In this document: positions 21,485 to 32,209 of the stretch, in pieces | Position numbering within the stretch: position 1 is the first letter of the stretch | Layout of the letters: each line of letters begins with the position of its first letter | DNA from: Xiphydria camelus | Taxonomy: Eukaryota > Arthropoda > Insecta > Hymenoptera > Xiphydriidae | Assembly: GCA_963678675.1 (NCBI GenBank) | Contig: OY783199.1 | Coordinates: 10,128,356 to 10,192,355 of the forward strand | Direction of reading: 5' to 3' | Length of the DNA stretch: 64,000 nucleotides | The notes under the pieces: generated by a model | Told to the model about the DNA's origin: nothing | The model's database searches: none | Seen by the model: the letters and a program-made list of their open reading frames with translations, nothing else | Position numbers and translations under genes: made by a program

Positions 21485-22541
21485 AGAGTGCGCTGGAGTT
21501 GTAAAGTAACGCGGAATGCCTCGTCCCCGAACACAATGGGAGGTGTGTTAGATTCATCCCTCCCTCCTCATAGCCTTCATTGCCTTTCCACTTTGTTAAT
21601 TGGAAACCACCCCTCGATATCTGACGAAGTATAGTTACGGCTCCGCGGATAGTCTTGCGTGCAGCAAATGACGTATCCATGATAATAATAAACACTATAA
21701 TTTAGCGGCTGCAGCTAGGGGTTCGAGGAATTCTTCCTTTCATTTTTTCCTCGACCGAACGAATTCTGAATTCCAACGCGTGCGATGTAGGTATTGTAGG
21801 TACACCCCGAAAACATTAGAGTGACCCGCTCTTCGTACATGTAAGTCACCGTAAAGTCGTTCTCAAAATTCATCTCACGATCTTTCCACTCCTTCCTATA
21901 TACTCGTGTATTCGTATATACATACGTACCTACCTAGTAATCTGCAGGGACGCGAGAAACCCCTTCCGCCATGCGCATTGCATTTCGAAACGAATCACAT
22001 TCGTCGTCGGAGATATATATATATATATAGGGTCGATATCTGTAGGCATCCCTCCGCCACCTACACTTCCAGGGGTGGCGAGCACGCGATCGGACCTGCG
22101 AGATATCCCCGCGTTCGACTTTCCATCTACACCTTCCTTCGAACGAATCGTCGAGCGATACGTCTTATCCCGCTCCCACATAACGTGTGGAGCGCCTCTC
22201 GTATACGCGGGGGACGGGATATCGCCTTATCTAATCCGACATTATCGCGGAATTATTTAAAGGCATACGCCTCGCTGCGCCCGCGTAACAGCCAATTTCG
22301 GGACGGAAAATAAGTACACGCAACTTCGATTACCGCTGTCCAAAGTAAATATTTGTCCTCCATTAGTCTGGAAAGAAAAAAAGGTGTGAGTGCCGTTGTA
22401 CTCACGGAGGATGTGTAAACATCTTACAATTATCTGCGGTCCGAGTTTAATTGGGGAATATGACGTCGTAGTTCGACATAAAGAAGTTTAATTTGTTCTA
22501 TAATAAAATATTTATTATTATTATATTAGATTTATAACTTA
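21483..22541. other. Spacer with short repeats, no gene
   Basis: Contains a TATATA microsatellite at about 22013-22030 and a 67-bp segment (22379-22447) shared with 41581-41648. Short frames at 21906-22313 lack motifs. Confidence 0.45.
22379..22447. repeat. 67-bp segment shared with 41581-41648
   Basis: AAGGTGTGAGTGCCGTTGTA and CATCTTACAATTATCTGCGG occur in the same order at both places with one difference noticed. At 41.6 kb it adjoins the DUF6570 Helitron-type fragment; here it lies about 100 bp from a Helitron 3' end. Confidence 0.8.
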
Positions 22542-23165
22542 CTAGCAGCCCGTCCCGGCTTCGCACGGGTAGATTGTGGATTGATTTTGTCCGTCCACCA
22601 TTGTTTAAATACATTTTTAATACAAAACTTTTAGTATTTTTCCCTGGCTACGCAATGGTCATATTGACCTTGACCATGACCTTCAAGGTTATATCAAGGT
22701 CAAATTAATTTTTTTTTCATGTTCAAATGTGTCCTTGACCATTTTTTTCATGTTATTGTCAGCGGAGATCAAAATTAGGTCAAGTATAGTTCGACTTGTT
22801 GAACACCCTGTATAAGATTTACTAACTCAGAAACCTTCGCGGATATGCGTTCAACTGTTCCCCAAATTTTCATCGCAATCGGATGAACGGTTTAGGAAGG
22901 CATAATAATCATGAGTACCGGTACTTTTTGAACACCTTTTATAAGATTTACTAACTCAGAAAACTTCGCGGGCATGCGTCCAACCATTCCCCAAAGTTTT
23001 ATCGCAATCGGATGAACGGTTTAGGAAGGCATTTGATATTACCTTAAAGGTCACGGTCAAGGTCAAATCCAATACGACCACTGGGTAGCCAAGGGAAAAT
23101 CTTTAAAGTTTTGTATTAAACATTTTTCTCTAAAATGTTTTCCCGTTGAGATAATCCAGCTTGCG
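22542..23165 (-). mobile_element. Helitron copy, minus strand, 5'-truncated
   Basis: Reverse complement of the Helitron at 16770-17976. The terminus CTAGCAGCCCGTCCCGGCTT starts at 22542 after A, giving CTAG|T on the minus strand. Two of the 129-bp-type units are present (CGGTTTAGGAAGGCATAATA near 22890). Similarity stops near 23165. Confidence 0.8.
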
Positions 23166-23327
23166 CGAATAGTATGCGCAGTAGCGCCACACACACACTG
23201 ACGCAGTCACATCTACATGGCTTACGTCTGACGCTCAATTTCCCAGGAAGGTCCTACCGCAGAGCCATAGCATAGATGTTTACACACATCAAAAAGATAA
23301 CCGCACGACACCCGACGTGCCTCACCT

Positions 23328-24687
23328 AAAGGTGCGTATACATCTGCTAGCTGAGCGTGAGCTGAGCGTGAGCCGAGCGGCTTACGAGTCACTCGTGAGC
23401 TGCACGTGAGCCGTCCATTTAAATGAATGCTTCCAAGGAATTTCCAACGACCAGCCAGATACATCTGCGAGCCGAGCGGCTCGCGCTCGCTTGATTGGGA
23501 CGTGGTTTAGAGCGCTGAACTAACGACTTTGAGCCACTCGTGAGTCGCTCACTGCGATCCGCCTCCCGTGGCTCACTGTGAGCGGCTCACGAGTCACTCA
23601 TGGTGATCCGTCTCCTGTCCGTTTTTCTGGTGAACGCAAAGGCCGAAATTTTTATATTCATTTGACACTGAAGACAATGCTAATTTTGCTACTTCAAATT
23701 GTTGCAGTGCCTTAATAATTTTCTTCCTTATGAGACGAATGAAAATAATTACCGAATTTTAAAAACATTATTTAACAGATCTATGAAGTAGTCCTATACT
23801 TTTTGCAACTATTATGATGATGGAGTTACCAAAATGGGTTCGATTTGGTGCTTCGTCAAATATTGTAATTGTCGATGTGAACAACCTAATTGTCACTGTA
23901 GATTTGAATACTTTGCTATCATTCGAAAGCTAGTTAATGACAGTATATACATAGCAGAAGTTGATAATTTTAGATACAACAGCTCCGGCTTTTTCCACAA
24001 ATGTCATCAAATAAATAATGTAAAGGCCATCCTAATTAGTAGTCTTATTACACCTTGTATATACATTAATCTCAATAATGAATTATATGTGGTTTATCAT
24101 ATTAACATTAAGGAATTAGAATAAATAATGTAATATATAAATATTGTTTTCTACTGTTCTATGTAGTTTTCATTTTTATTCTATTATTTTCTTGAAAATT
24201 GTAATGTACAAAAAACTATGATACTTCAATTCACCTTATATTATTTATTGAAGGGGTTTTTTCTCTTAAAAATTTTGATGAAATACATTTTCCTCTTTTA
24301 TAATGCACATGCAAGTATTAAATTCATTGACTTCTATTGTGAGAACGCAGGTGAACGACGTAAAGATAACGTACTTTTTTAATGTTGGTGTATTTGAGGA
24401 AAGTTATTACAAAAATCAATCCTTGTCACCTCTTCAATAAACTTATTTAATATTATCTGAAGATGTTAGGTTTAAGTATTCTTTCAAACGTCGCCCTAGT
24501 CTACAGGTCTGGATTGCGAGGGGTCAAGTCACAGTATCTGTTTTTTAACAGAGATCCTTCGAATAAGCGTTAGTCTCAAGTGGGAAGCATTAATTTCAAC
24601 AGTGGCTCATGAGCGACTCGTGAGCGACTCGTGAGTCGCTCGGCGCCGCTCAGCTCACGCTCAGCTCGCAGATGTATACGCACCTTT
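23328..24687 (+). mobile_element. Non-autonomous unit 1 with GAGC-array ends and 96-codon ORF
   Basis: Starts AAAGGTGCGTATACATCTGC and ends with its complement GCAGATGTATACGCACCTTT. The inside of both ends is an array of GAGCCGCTC, GAGTCGCTC and GAGCGTGAGC motifs in alternating orientation. The centre carries the ORF at 23834-24124. Unit 2 follows directly, sharing TTTAGAGCGCTGAACTAACG, so the two form a partial tandem. No clean TSD was defined. Confidence 0.75.
23834..24124 (+). CDS. 96-aa TE-derived ORF, copy 1
   Basis: ATG to TAA. It begins GSIWCFVKYCNCRCEQ, then RFEYFAIIRKLVNDSIYIAE, and ends YINLNNELYVVYHINIKELE. The Cys-rich start, a beta-rich middle and the LE-COOH end remind me of C-terminal tails of animal EnSpm/CACTA-type transposases. 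This is a resemblance by eye, not a firm assignment. Three copies (here, 25015 and 34476 minus) keep the frame with at most four residue changes. It lacks any catalytic region, and its host element has no other ORF. Confidence 0.5.
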   Translation: MGSIWCFVKYCNCRCEQPNCHCRFEYFAIIRKLVNDSIYIAEVDNFRYNSSGFFHKCHQINNVKAILISSLITPCIYINLNNELYVVYHINIKELE

Positions 24688-25800
24688 AGAGCGCTGAACT
24701 AACGGCTTTGAGCCGCACGTGAGCCGCTCACTGAGATCCCCCTCCCGTGGCTCACTGTGAGCGGCTCATGAGTCACTCATGGTGATCCGTCTCCTGTCGG
24801 TTTTTCTGGTGAACGCAAGAAGGCCGAAATTTTTATATTCATTTCACACTGAAGACAATGCTAATTTTGCTACTTCAAATTATTGCAGTGCTTTAATAAT
24901 TTTCTTCCTTATGAGATGAATGAAAGTAATTACCGAATTTTTTAAACATTATTTAACAGATCTATGAACTAGTCCTATACTTTTTGCAACTATTATGATG
25001 ATGGAGTTACCAAAATGGGTTCGATTTGGTGCTTCGTCAAATATTGTAATTGTCGATGTGAACAACTTAATCGTCACTGTAGATTTGAATACTTTGCTAT
25101 GATTCGAAAGTTAGTTAATGACAGTATATACATAGCAGAAGTTGATAATTTTAGATACAACAGCTCCGGCTTTTTCCACAAATGTCATCAAATAAATAAT
25201 GTAAAGGCCATCCCAATTAGCAGTCTTATTACACCTTGTATATACATTAATCTCAATAATGAATTATATGTGGTTTATCATATTAACATTAAGGAATTAG
25301 AATAAATAATGTAATATATAAATATTGTTTTCTACTCTTCTATGTAGTTTTCATTTTTATTCTATTATTTTTATGAAAATTGTAATGTACAAAAAACTAT
25401 GATACTTCAATTCACCTTATATTATTTATTGAAGGGGTTTTTTCTCTTAAAAATTTTGATAAAATACATTTTCCTCTTTTATAATGCACATGCAAGTATT
25501 AAATTCATTGACTTCTATTGTGAGAACGCAGGTGAACGACGTAAAGATAATGTACTTTTTTAATGTTGGTATATTTGAGGAAAGTTATTACAAAAATCAA
25601 TCCTTGTCACCTCTTCAATAAACTTATTTAATATTATCTGAAGATGTTAGGTTTAAGTATTCTTTCACACATCGCCCTAGTCTACAGGTCTGGATTGCGA
25701 GGGGTCAAGTCACAGTATCTGTTTTTTAACAGAGATCCTTCGAATAAGCGTTAGTCTCAAGTGGGAAGCATTAATTTCAACAAGTGGCTCATGAGCGACT
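24688..25800 (+). mobile_element. Non-autonomous unit 2, partial tandem copy
   Basis: Resumes at the position equivalent to 23508 of unit 1 and runs to the palindrome of GAGTCGCTCATGAGCCACTT around 25785-25840. It carries ORF copy 2. More than 95% of the bases compared by eye agree with unit 1. Confidence 0.7.
25015..25305 (+). CDS. 96-aa TE-derived ORF, copy 2
   Basis: The same ORF as at 23834-24124, differing at four residues (Leu for Pro, Arg for Cys, Met for Ile, Pro for Leu). The predicted protein is identical to that of the minus-strand copy at 34476-34766, so this is the likely family consensus. Function is unknown. Confidence 0.5.
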   Translation: MGSIWCFVKYCNCRCEQLNRHCRFEYFAMIRKLVNDSIYIAEVDNFRYNSSGFFHKCHQINNVKAIPISSLITPCIYINLNNELYVVYHINIKELE

Positions 25801-25928
25801 CGCGAGTCGCTCACGAGTCGCTCATGAGCCACTTGTTGAAATGAATGCTTCCAAGGAATTTCCAATGAGAAAGGAACGAACAGCGGATCGCCTCAGTCGT
25901 TCCTGGCATCTCGGTGTGTCGTGTCGTC

Positions 25929-28816
25929 ATGTCGTCGAGTGAGGAAAATTATGCTATTTTGGTGATGTCTGCAGCGGTTTTACTGATAGCTAGTGTGAAC
26001 AAGAAGAAGAAGAAACAACGACGTTGGTGGCAAAGCAACCTGTATAAAAAACGCACTGGTACCGAACTTATGATGGATTTGAAGTCGCAAGAAATAAGCG
26101 GCCAATATAAGAATTTCACGCGAATGTCACCTTCTAATTTTGAGGATCTGCTGCAAAAAATTGGACCCTACATTTCCAAACAGGAAACATATTTCCGCAC
26201 TCCAGTTTCCGCTCAAGACAGGTAAGTGTTTATGCTCCTCTATTGTAGTTTGAGGGTAACTCGGACCGACATTGACACTGGGTTAACATTGACACATTTT
26301 CTGAATCGTATTACTTTCTGCTAATAACTCGTATAATACTGCTCTTGTCTACCTTAATAAATACCGCATATAGACCGCCACCTGACGCCACGCGTGAATA
26401 TCAGCGCTTTTATAATGATCACCCGATTCAGTGTCGTTAAGTTTTCACGTGGGCGTGCATGTCCTATTTTCGACGAAGAAAATGTTTAGAAACTTCAGGT
26501 CTTTTTAAAGTTGCAAAAATGTATAAATAAAATTACTATTATAATTTAATCTCTATACAAAATCACCTACTGATGTTAATTTGGAATGTAATAAACAAAA
26601 ATTGCGATTTGTAGCCGTTTGCATGCAGTATAATCGAAAATTTTAAGAGGTCTCAATCTCAAACAGAATATGGGTTAAGATTGACATCTGACTTAATTTT
26701 TTTTAAAAAATCATTGTTCAAAAACGATAAGTAGTAAAATAAAATGCGTCTTATATCATATAAAGAGATTAGTCAGGCTTGCTTATCCATACGTTATCAA
26801 ATCTGATAACTTCAGTTTGCAATATATTTTAGGCCAGTAAGTAAAGTGGTGTCAATGTATTCCCCTTTTACCTTAATCTACAAATATTATTTATTGAATT
26901 ATTCAATTGTACTTATTTAAATTTTATTTATTTAACGAATTGTTCCAGGTTGGGAGTAACACTTCGATTTCTTGCCACGGGAGATTCATATACTAGTCTT
27001 CAATACCTGTTTAGGATTTCCAAGCAATCTATTGGGCGCATAATACCGGAAGTCTGTGCAGCATTAATCAAAGAATTACAAGCATGTATCAAGGTAAAAA
27101 TTGATTTAATAATTCACCATTTTATTAATTGAAACATCGGTTAAATCCCCTTTATTATATATCAGAATTATGAAGTGAAATATAAAACCTACAAACACTA
27201 ACATGAAATAAAATGAAACATAAAATAAAAGAAGTCATTAGAAAGTTTAGAATGTACCATAGGAACACATACATTACACGAAATTGTCAAAATTTTCTGA
27301 ACCGAGTGATGAAGCAGGACCTTGTTTAGACGATTGTTGAGTGGAGTTGCTTGACAAGGATGGTTCAGATAGTGAGCGAATGACAGGAGGGGGCACATAT
27401 TGCTATGGTAGAGACAGCGTTGTTGATCGGCAGAAAGAGGGACTGCTTGCTGTGTTTGATAATACATGGGGGGAGTATGTCCACTTCCTGCAGGATTTGG
27501 CCAGTTGCCGCAGTTCTGATAATTAACTGCAGGCCAATCAAACATTCCTCTATCCGCTTTCATTGTGATGTCAAACACAGCATGCTGAACCCCTTTTTGC
27601 GTTTCAGGGGAGTATTTCTGCATTTTTGCAGAGACGTAGTTAAACAATGCCACTATCTCATTATCATCAGAGGGTTTCTTGTCAAACTTTGTCGCAGCAG
27701 TTTTTAAGATGTCGAACGCGCTGTTCATCACTGATACATTTGTGTCCTCTCGTCTCCCCTTCGCTCGCTTAGTAGGTGGGGGAGTAAGAAATGAAGTTGT
27801 TGCCTGTGTTGTCATTTGTTCGGTAGGCATAACTTCTTCCTCGATATTATCCACAATAGTAGGTGCCTCATCAGTCTCCTGTAAATAGACATACTCTATG
27901 AAAACATACGTATGGTTTCAAAAAAAATTGTAGTATATATTTTATAAATCATGTTTCGTATGAATGTTTTTTCTTTGGCGGCGGTTATTTAATATTTTTG
28001 CTTCAGCTACCCACAACTCCTGCAGCTTGGAAGGAAGTAAGCAGGACATTTGAAGCATGTTGGAACCTGCCTCACTGTGTTGGTGCCATCGACGGAAAAC
28101 ACGTCACTTTGCAAGCACCAATAAACTCTGGCACTGAGTTTTTTTAATTATAAATCGTACTTTAGTATTGTACTTCTTGCATTAGTGGATGGAAATTATA
28201 AGTTCATGTTTGCTGACGTGGGATGCCAAGGAAGAATTTCAGATGGAGGGGTTTTTCAAGGAACTAAATTACATAGAATGATCAGAGAAAACAAATTGGG
28301 ATTTCCATTACCAGAAGAATTACCGGGGCGTTCGATGCTAGTACCATATTTTTTTGCAGGCGATAGTGCATTTCCTCTTAGTGAAAACCTGATGAAGCCA
28401 TACCCTGGAGATTTTGCGAAAGGCACCGTTCAACGAATTTTTAATTATCGTTTGAGCAGGGGCCGTCGGGTAGTTGAAAACGCTTTCGGCATATCCAGAG
28501 CAGTATTTCGTGTTTTGAGGAAACCAATGCTTTTGGAGCCCGAAAAAGCTAAATTGGTGTCATGGCAGTCATATTATTACACAACTATCTTAGGACCCAT
28601 TCTCCGAATTTATACACACCTCCTGGCACATTAGACCATGAAATGAATGGAGTTTTAATTGAAGGGTCATGGAGGAATGAGGGAAATATCACGTCTATGT
28701 CAGCCGTAAGAAATATCCCCCGAAGATCTGCGGTACATTGTCAAAAAATTAGAGATGAAATCGCTGAATATTGCTTAAATGAAGGATCTGTACAATGGCA
28801 AAACAAATATGCTTGA
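25929..28816 (+). pseudogene. Harbinger transposase, three exons, two frameshifts
   Basis: Exon 1 is 25929-26221 (ATG chosen because the frame upstream has only GTG; donor GTAAGT). Exon 2 is 26949-27093 (acceptor TTCCAG; donor GTAAAA). Exon 3 is 28007-28816 (acceptor CTTCAG). Phases match: exons 1+2 total 438 nt. The N-terminus has the KKKKKQRRWWQSN basic patch and the FTRMSPSNFEDLLQKIGPYI block. Exon 3 has the triad in HCVGAIDGKHV (Asp), FADVGCQGRISDGGVF (Asp) and RRVVENAFGISRAV (Glu). An extra T in the seven-T run 28139-28145 and a second one-base shift near 28557-28560 break the frame. Afterwards MAVILLHNYLR...YTPPGTLDHE is readable to TGA. All catalytic residues persist, so inactivation is recent. 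Confidence 0.9.
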
Positions 28817-28962
28817 GTTCGTTAAACACCCCCCTAATGCTATTGTTAATGGAAATCCCAATTAATTCTCTGCGATCATTCTATGTAAATGTGTTCCAAA
28901 AACCCCCTGAAATTCTTCCTTGGCATCCATTGGCGGTCGTCAAATGTCACCTTTGGACTCCC

Positions 28963-29113
28963 AAAAAAATTCTGTGTATCTTAATCTTTATTTATTTATT
29001 GACTAATCCTGTACGGAAAGGTAACCGGAAAACGTTACATTTGCTCCGACCTACTGGTACTCGTACAGGATTAGTCAATAAATAAATAAAGATTAAAACA
29101 CACAGAATTTTTT
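28963..29113. mobile_element. Small palindromic insertion, about 150 bp
   Basis: AATTCTGTGTATCTTAATCT and TATTGACTAATCCTGTAC on the left pair with GTACAGGATTAGTCAATA and AGATTAAAACACACAGAATT on the right. It lies inside the Harbinger element after the transposase stop. No ORF is real here. Confidence 0.7.
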
Positions 29114-29399
29114 GAAACTGGTTAACGGTTTTTGATACTACTTCGTCAAAATGCAAAATTTTTAATTTTTGTAACAATAACATAACGTGTGCTGTGTACA
29201 CAGTGATTAGCTTTTTACTGATCTCAATGTTTCTCGGGAGCTCATTCGAAATTGACTGCCTGGAAATCTATCCGAAGACATGAATGTAGTGTTGGTGTTA
29301 GTGTGTGTCGGTGAAAAGCAGTCGAAAATGAAATAATTTAGTATAGGTTTAATGTATCGTTTTCTGGTTTAGTTTATCATAAACTATTTATGCGATGCG

Positions 29400-29556
29400 A
29401 TGAGACATCGACTTTAGGACGATAATTATGTGAATGTCCCCGCTACGAAGACATCGACTTCTACGACGATATGTGAATGTCCCTGCTGCAGGGACATCGG
29501 CTTCTACGACGACTTGCGAATGTCCCCGCTGCGGGGACACGGACCGCAAAGGGTTA
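29400..29556. repeat. Tandem repeats ending in a piggyBac-like terminus
   Basis: Three imperfect copies of a unit of about 60 bp with GAATGTCCC.GCTGCGGGGACA and TCGACTTCTACGACGA, finishing CCGCAAAGGG followed by TTAA at 29553-29556. The mirrored end (TTAACCCTTTGCGG) was not found nearby. Confidence 0.5.
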
Positions 29557-29766
29557 ATATTTTGTTAATATTAACTTAACTTAAAATAGATATATTTTAA
29601 TCATTTAATGAACGATGACCGATAATTTTTAATTGTATTTACCACAATACATGATTAGTGCATCAATTATTATTTGATTATTTTTTAATCGATATCAATT
29701 TAATGGACAAATTTCATTTTACAAGAATTTGGTTCATGTACACATAGCTTTACAAGAATTACTACT

Positions 29767-30000
29767 ATTGTAATCAAAGAACTATCCAATGATGCTGCAA
29801 AAGTTATTTACTTTTCCGACGGAGCACCTCGATAATTTAAGAATTATAAAAATGTTGTTAAAGCTGAATGGCATTATTTTGCAATAGCTCACGGCAAAGG
29901 GCCTTGTAGTGGAGTAGGGGGAACTGTCAAAAAAATAGCAGCACGAGCAAGTCTGAAACTTCCATATAACAAAAAAATTCAACTCAACAATTATGACTAA
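29767..30000 (+). pseudogene. Fragment of an uncharacterised TE protein (HGKGP motif)
   Basis: The plus frame reads KELSNDAAKVIYFSDGAPR, then an in-frame TAA, then FKNYKN, KAEWHYFAIAHGKGPCSGVG and GTVKKIAARASLKLPYNKKI to a TAA at 29998-30000. The order SDG..., QFKN-like, AEWHFFA..HGKGPCDG.GGTVKR.AARA is a block I know from many uncharacterised metazoan TE-encoded proteins; the superfamily name is uncertain. About 10-20 residues between FKNYKN and KAEWH appear deleted. It has no partner exons here and lies between the two genes of the Harbinger element on the opposite strand to the MADF gene. Confidence 0.6.
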
Positions 30001-30861
30001 GCAATACAACCGAATTGTTTGCCAAATATTTATGCTCCACGGAGATGTAAAAGCTAAATGGCGTCCGATTTGGCGTGGAACGCCCCATAGATACTTACAC
30101 GTGGATGTCATTAAATGATAATTATACCAATGTGTACGACTTAAATATGTGAATAATAAATGTTCTAGCGCGTACATGTATGTCACATAATCATTACTAT
30201 TAAATAGTAACGTACCTTTTCCTGTTCCCTTACTGCTTTTCACTTTGGATTTTTCACGCCGGTAAGAACCCAGCAAAAAGACACCATTTTCTTCTTACAC
30301 TTGTCCGGACACATGTTCATTTCAGCACCAATTTCCCTCCACGAATCTTCTTTCAAATTTTTTCTCATATGGTCCTTGTGTTTCGGATCCCACAGTAAAG
30401 ATTTGGTTTGGTACAAACCTATCAATTTTAATACATCTTCCTCTGACCATTCCATGATGAAATTTAATTATTAAGCAACAATTAAAATCACAGTAAATAT
30501 CTTTACTTTATTTCAATAACTGCGTTTTGAAAGATGTATCAACAGTTTCGCTGTTTCCTCTAGACTGACACAAAAAGGGAAAAGATCTCGGTCCTCTGAA
30601 CTACCTTCATTCGAAGGATCTCTGTTAAAAAACAGATACTCTGTGACTTGACCCCTCGCAATCCAGACCTGTAGACTAGGGCGACGTGTGAAAGAATACT
30701 TAAACCTAACATCTTCAGATAATAATAAATAAGTTTATTGAAGAGGTCACAAGGATTGATTCTTGTATTAACTTTCCTCTAATATACCAACATTAAAAAA
30801 GTAGACGATAGAGCCTGTTTAGTAGCCGCGCGATTAGTTTGATGAAATCTCGGAGTCGTAA

Positions 30862-31948
30862 GGCCGACAGAGAGTACACTATAAAAGATCTTTGAGAAAG
30901 ATCTTTTATAAAATATATATTTGACGAAAAATTTGACTGTGTAATATGTCAGATTTTATAAAACATTTCTGCTATAAAAGTTCTTTTATAAAAGTAATAG
31001 GAAACTGCTACATTTAATAAAACTTTTAGTCCTAGTGGTGTTACGGCAAGCGCGATGCGCCTCGACCCTTTTCTTTCGCCAGACTCTTGGGAGGGTACGG
31101 ACACTCTTTGCCTTCAGGGTCGATGTATCATAAATTAAGACACCCCGAGACGCACGCACGACTGTCCTTGGACCTAACCAAGGGATGTCGACGTACCTGC
31201 GCGCTTTTTCCGGAGTTTTTCTCACGTTTTTACTTTTTAAACTTTATCGAAATAAAACATTTCTGCTATAACAGTTCTTTTACAAAAGTAATAGGAAACT
31301 ACTACATTTTATAAAACTAGTAGTAGTTGTGTTTCGGCAAGCGCGATGCGCCTCGACCTTTTTCTCAACTTTCACCAGACTTGCGATATTTTGATGGGCC
31401 AAGTAAAAATATATTAATCATTCGAATGCCTCTTTCATTCAAACAAAAATATAGAGTTATAGCTAATAAATATTTACTTGGCTCAAAGAGATATTTCTTT
31501 CGCCATAATCAAGTATTCCGAGGGAAGAGGTCTAACTGAATACGAAGTTGATAGAACAATTTATTTGACATAAATAGACATTTATTTATATCGAATAAAA
31601 ATCTCTTTAAATTAAATTAATGTTTTGCATACCTTTTTCATCGAGTAGTAACCTAGTAGAACATTTATCTAATTCAAATAAAGTTTTATGTTATATCGAT
31701 TTGTGAACATGCTAGTTTCTAGAATGCTCGATATTAGCAAGGCTTTGGACACACATGCTACTAGGTTGCAAATGCTCGAAAGTAGCATGAAAGTATGCTA
31801 CTTACTAGCATGTATAGCTGGGGCTTACTGGCACTTCATAAAATATTTGAAGCAGTGTAATAGGTGCGTTCTGCTTCCTTAAAAGAAATGTTATAAAAGA
31901 TATGATAAAAGATCTTTGTCAAAGATCTTTTATAGTGTAATGTCGGCC
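30862..31948. mobile_element. 1.09-kb non-autonomous element, TSD TAA
   Basis: Starts GGCCGACAGAGAGTACACTA and ends TAGTGTAATGTCGGCC, flanked by TAA at 30859-30861 and 31949-31951. AAAGATCTTT-type palindromes sit just inside both ends (TATAAAAGATCTTTGAGAAA; GATCTTTGTCAAAGATCTTT). A segment with ATAGGAAACTGCTACATTT...GGCAAGCGCGATGCGCCTCG (about 30960-31080) is directly repeated at 31255-31370. No recognisable ORF. TWA duplication, PIF/Harbinger-like. Confidence 0.8.
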
Positions 31949-32019
31949 TAAAGCCCGAGTACACTATGCTAGTGACGCGACTATATGCCCAAACGTACCG
32001 GAAGATGTTATTACAATCT

Positions 32020-32145
32020 ACCCTCATTAATGAAAGCATGAGGATTGATTAATCATTGGTTAGTACGTTTAAACATAATATTTCTAAAAGTCACCAGCGA
32101 CAGAATGGATGTCGCAGCGTGTATGTAGATCGCGATGACACCCGA
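32020..32145. repeat. Half of a MITE related to 59893-60105
   Basis: CATTGGTTAGTACGTTTA and AGTCACCAGCGACAGAAT occur in the same order as at 60035-60090. Only this half is present. Confidence 0.65.
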
Positions 32146-32209
32146 GGTGAAATTTTTATATTCATTTTGACACTGAATACACTGAATACACTGCTATGCC
32201 CCTCTATAG

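Larger units (their letters stand above)
27274..30455 (-). pseudogene. Harbinger MADF/BESS-like accessory gene, broken
   Basis: The first exon (30455 to about 30216) encodes EWSEEDVLKLIGLYQTKSLL and SWREIGAEMNMCPDKCKKKM, a MADF/Myb-like DNA-binding domain. After a one-base shift near 30279 it reads LLGSYRREKSKVKSSKGTGK to donor GTACGT. The last exon (27878 to 27274) starts after TTTACAG with ETDEAPTIVDNIEEEVMP. It contains EIVALFNYVSAKMQKYSPET (a BESS-like helical block) and ends, in another frame, SSLGSENFDNFV with TAA at 27274-27276. The phases of the two exons do not join, so a middle exon is missing or unseen. The protein normally recruits the transposase to TIRs and the nucleus. Two frameshifts make it a pseudogene. 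Confidence 0.8.
25780..30802 (+). mobile_element. PIF/Harbinger element with two interlocked genes
   Basis: The left side is a GAGTCGCTC/GAGCGACTC palindrome (25785-25840). The right tail 30595-30802 is the reverse complement of about 25550-25745 (TCTGGATTGCGAGGGGTCAA, CTAACATCTTCAGATAAT). Between them lie a DDE_Tnp_4-type transposase on plus, a MADF/BESS-like gene on minus and at least one foreign insertion (around 28963-30000). The termini are shared with the 96-codon-ORF units, so those units may be its non-autonomous relatives. The exact TIR/TSD is not resolved. Confidence 0.75.

Noticed and set aside
21160..21534. N-terminal 120 residues of the 662-codon minus frame as protein
   Set aside because: They are the translation of the GA microsatellite (Ser/Leu/Pro repeats) plus unrelated flank, not part of the LINE ORF.
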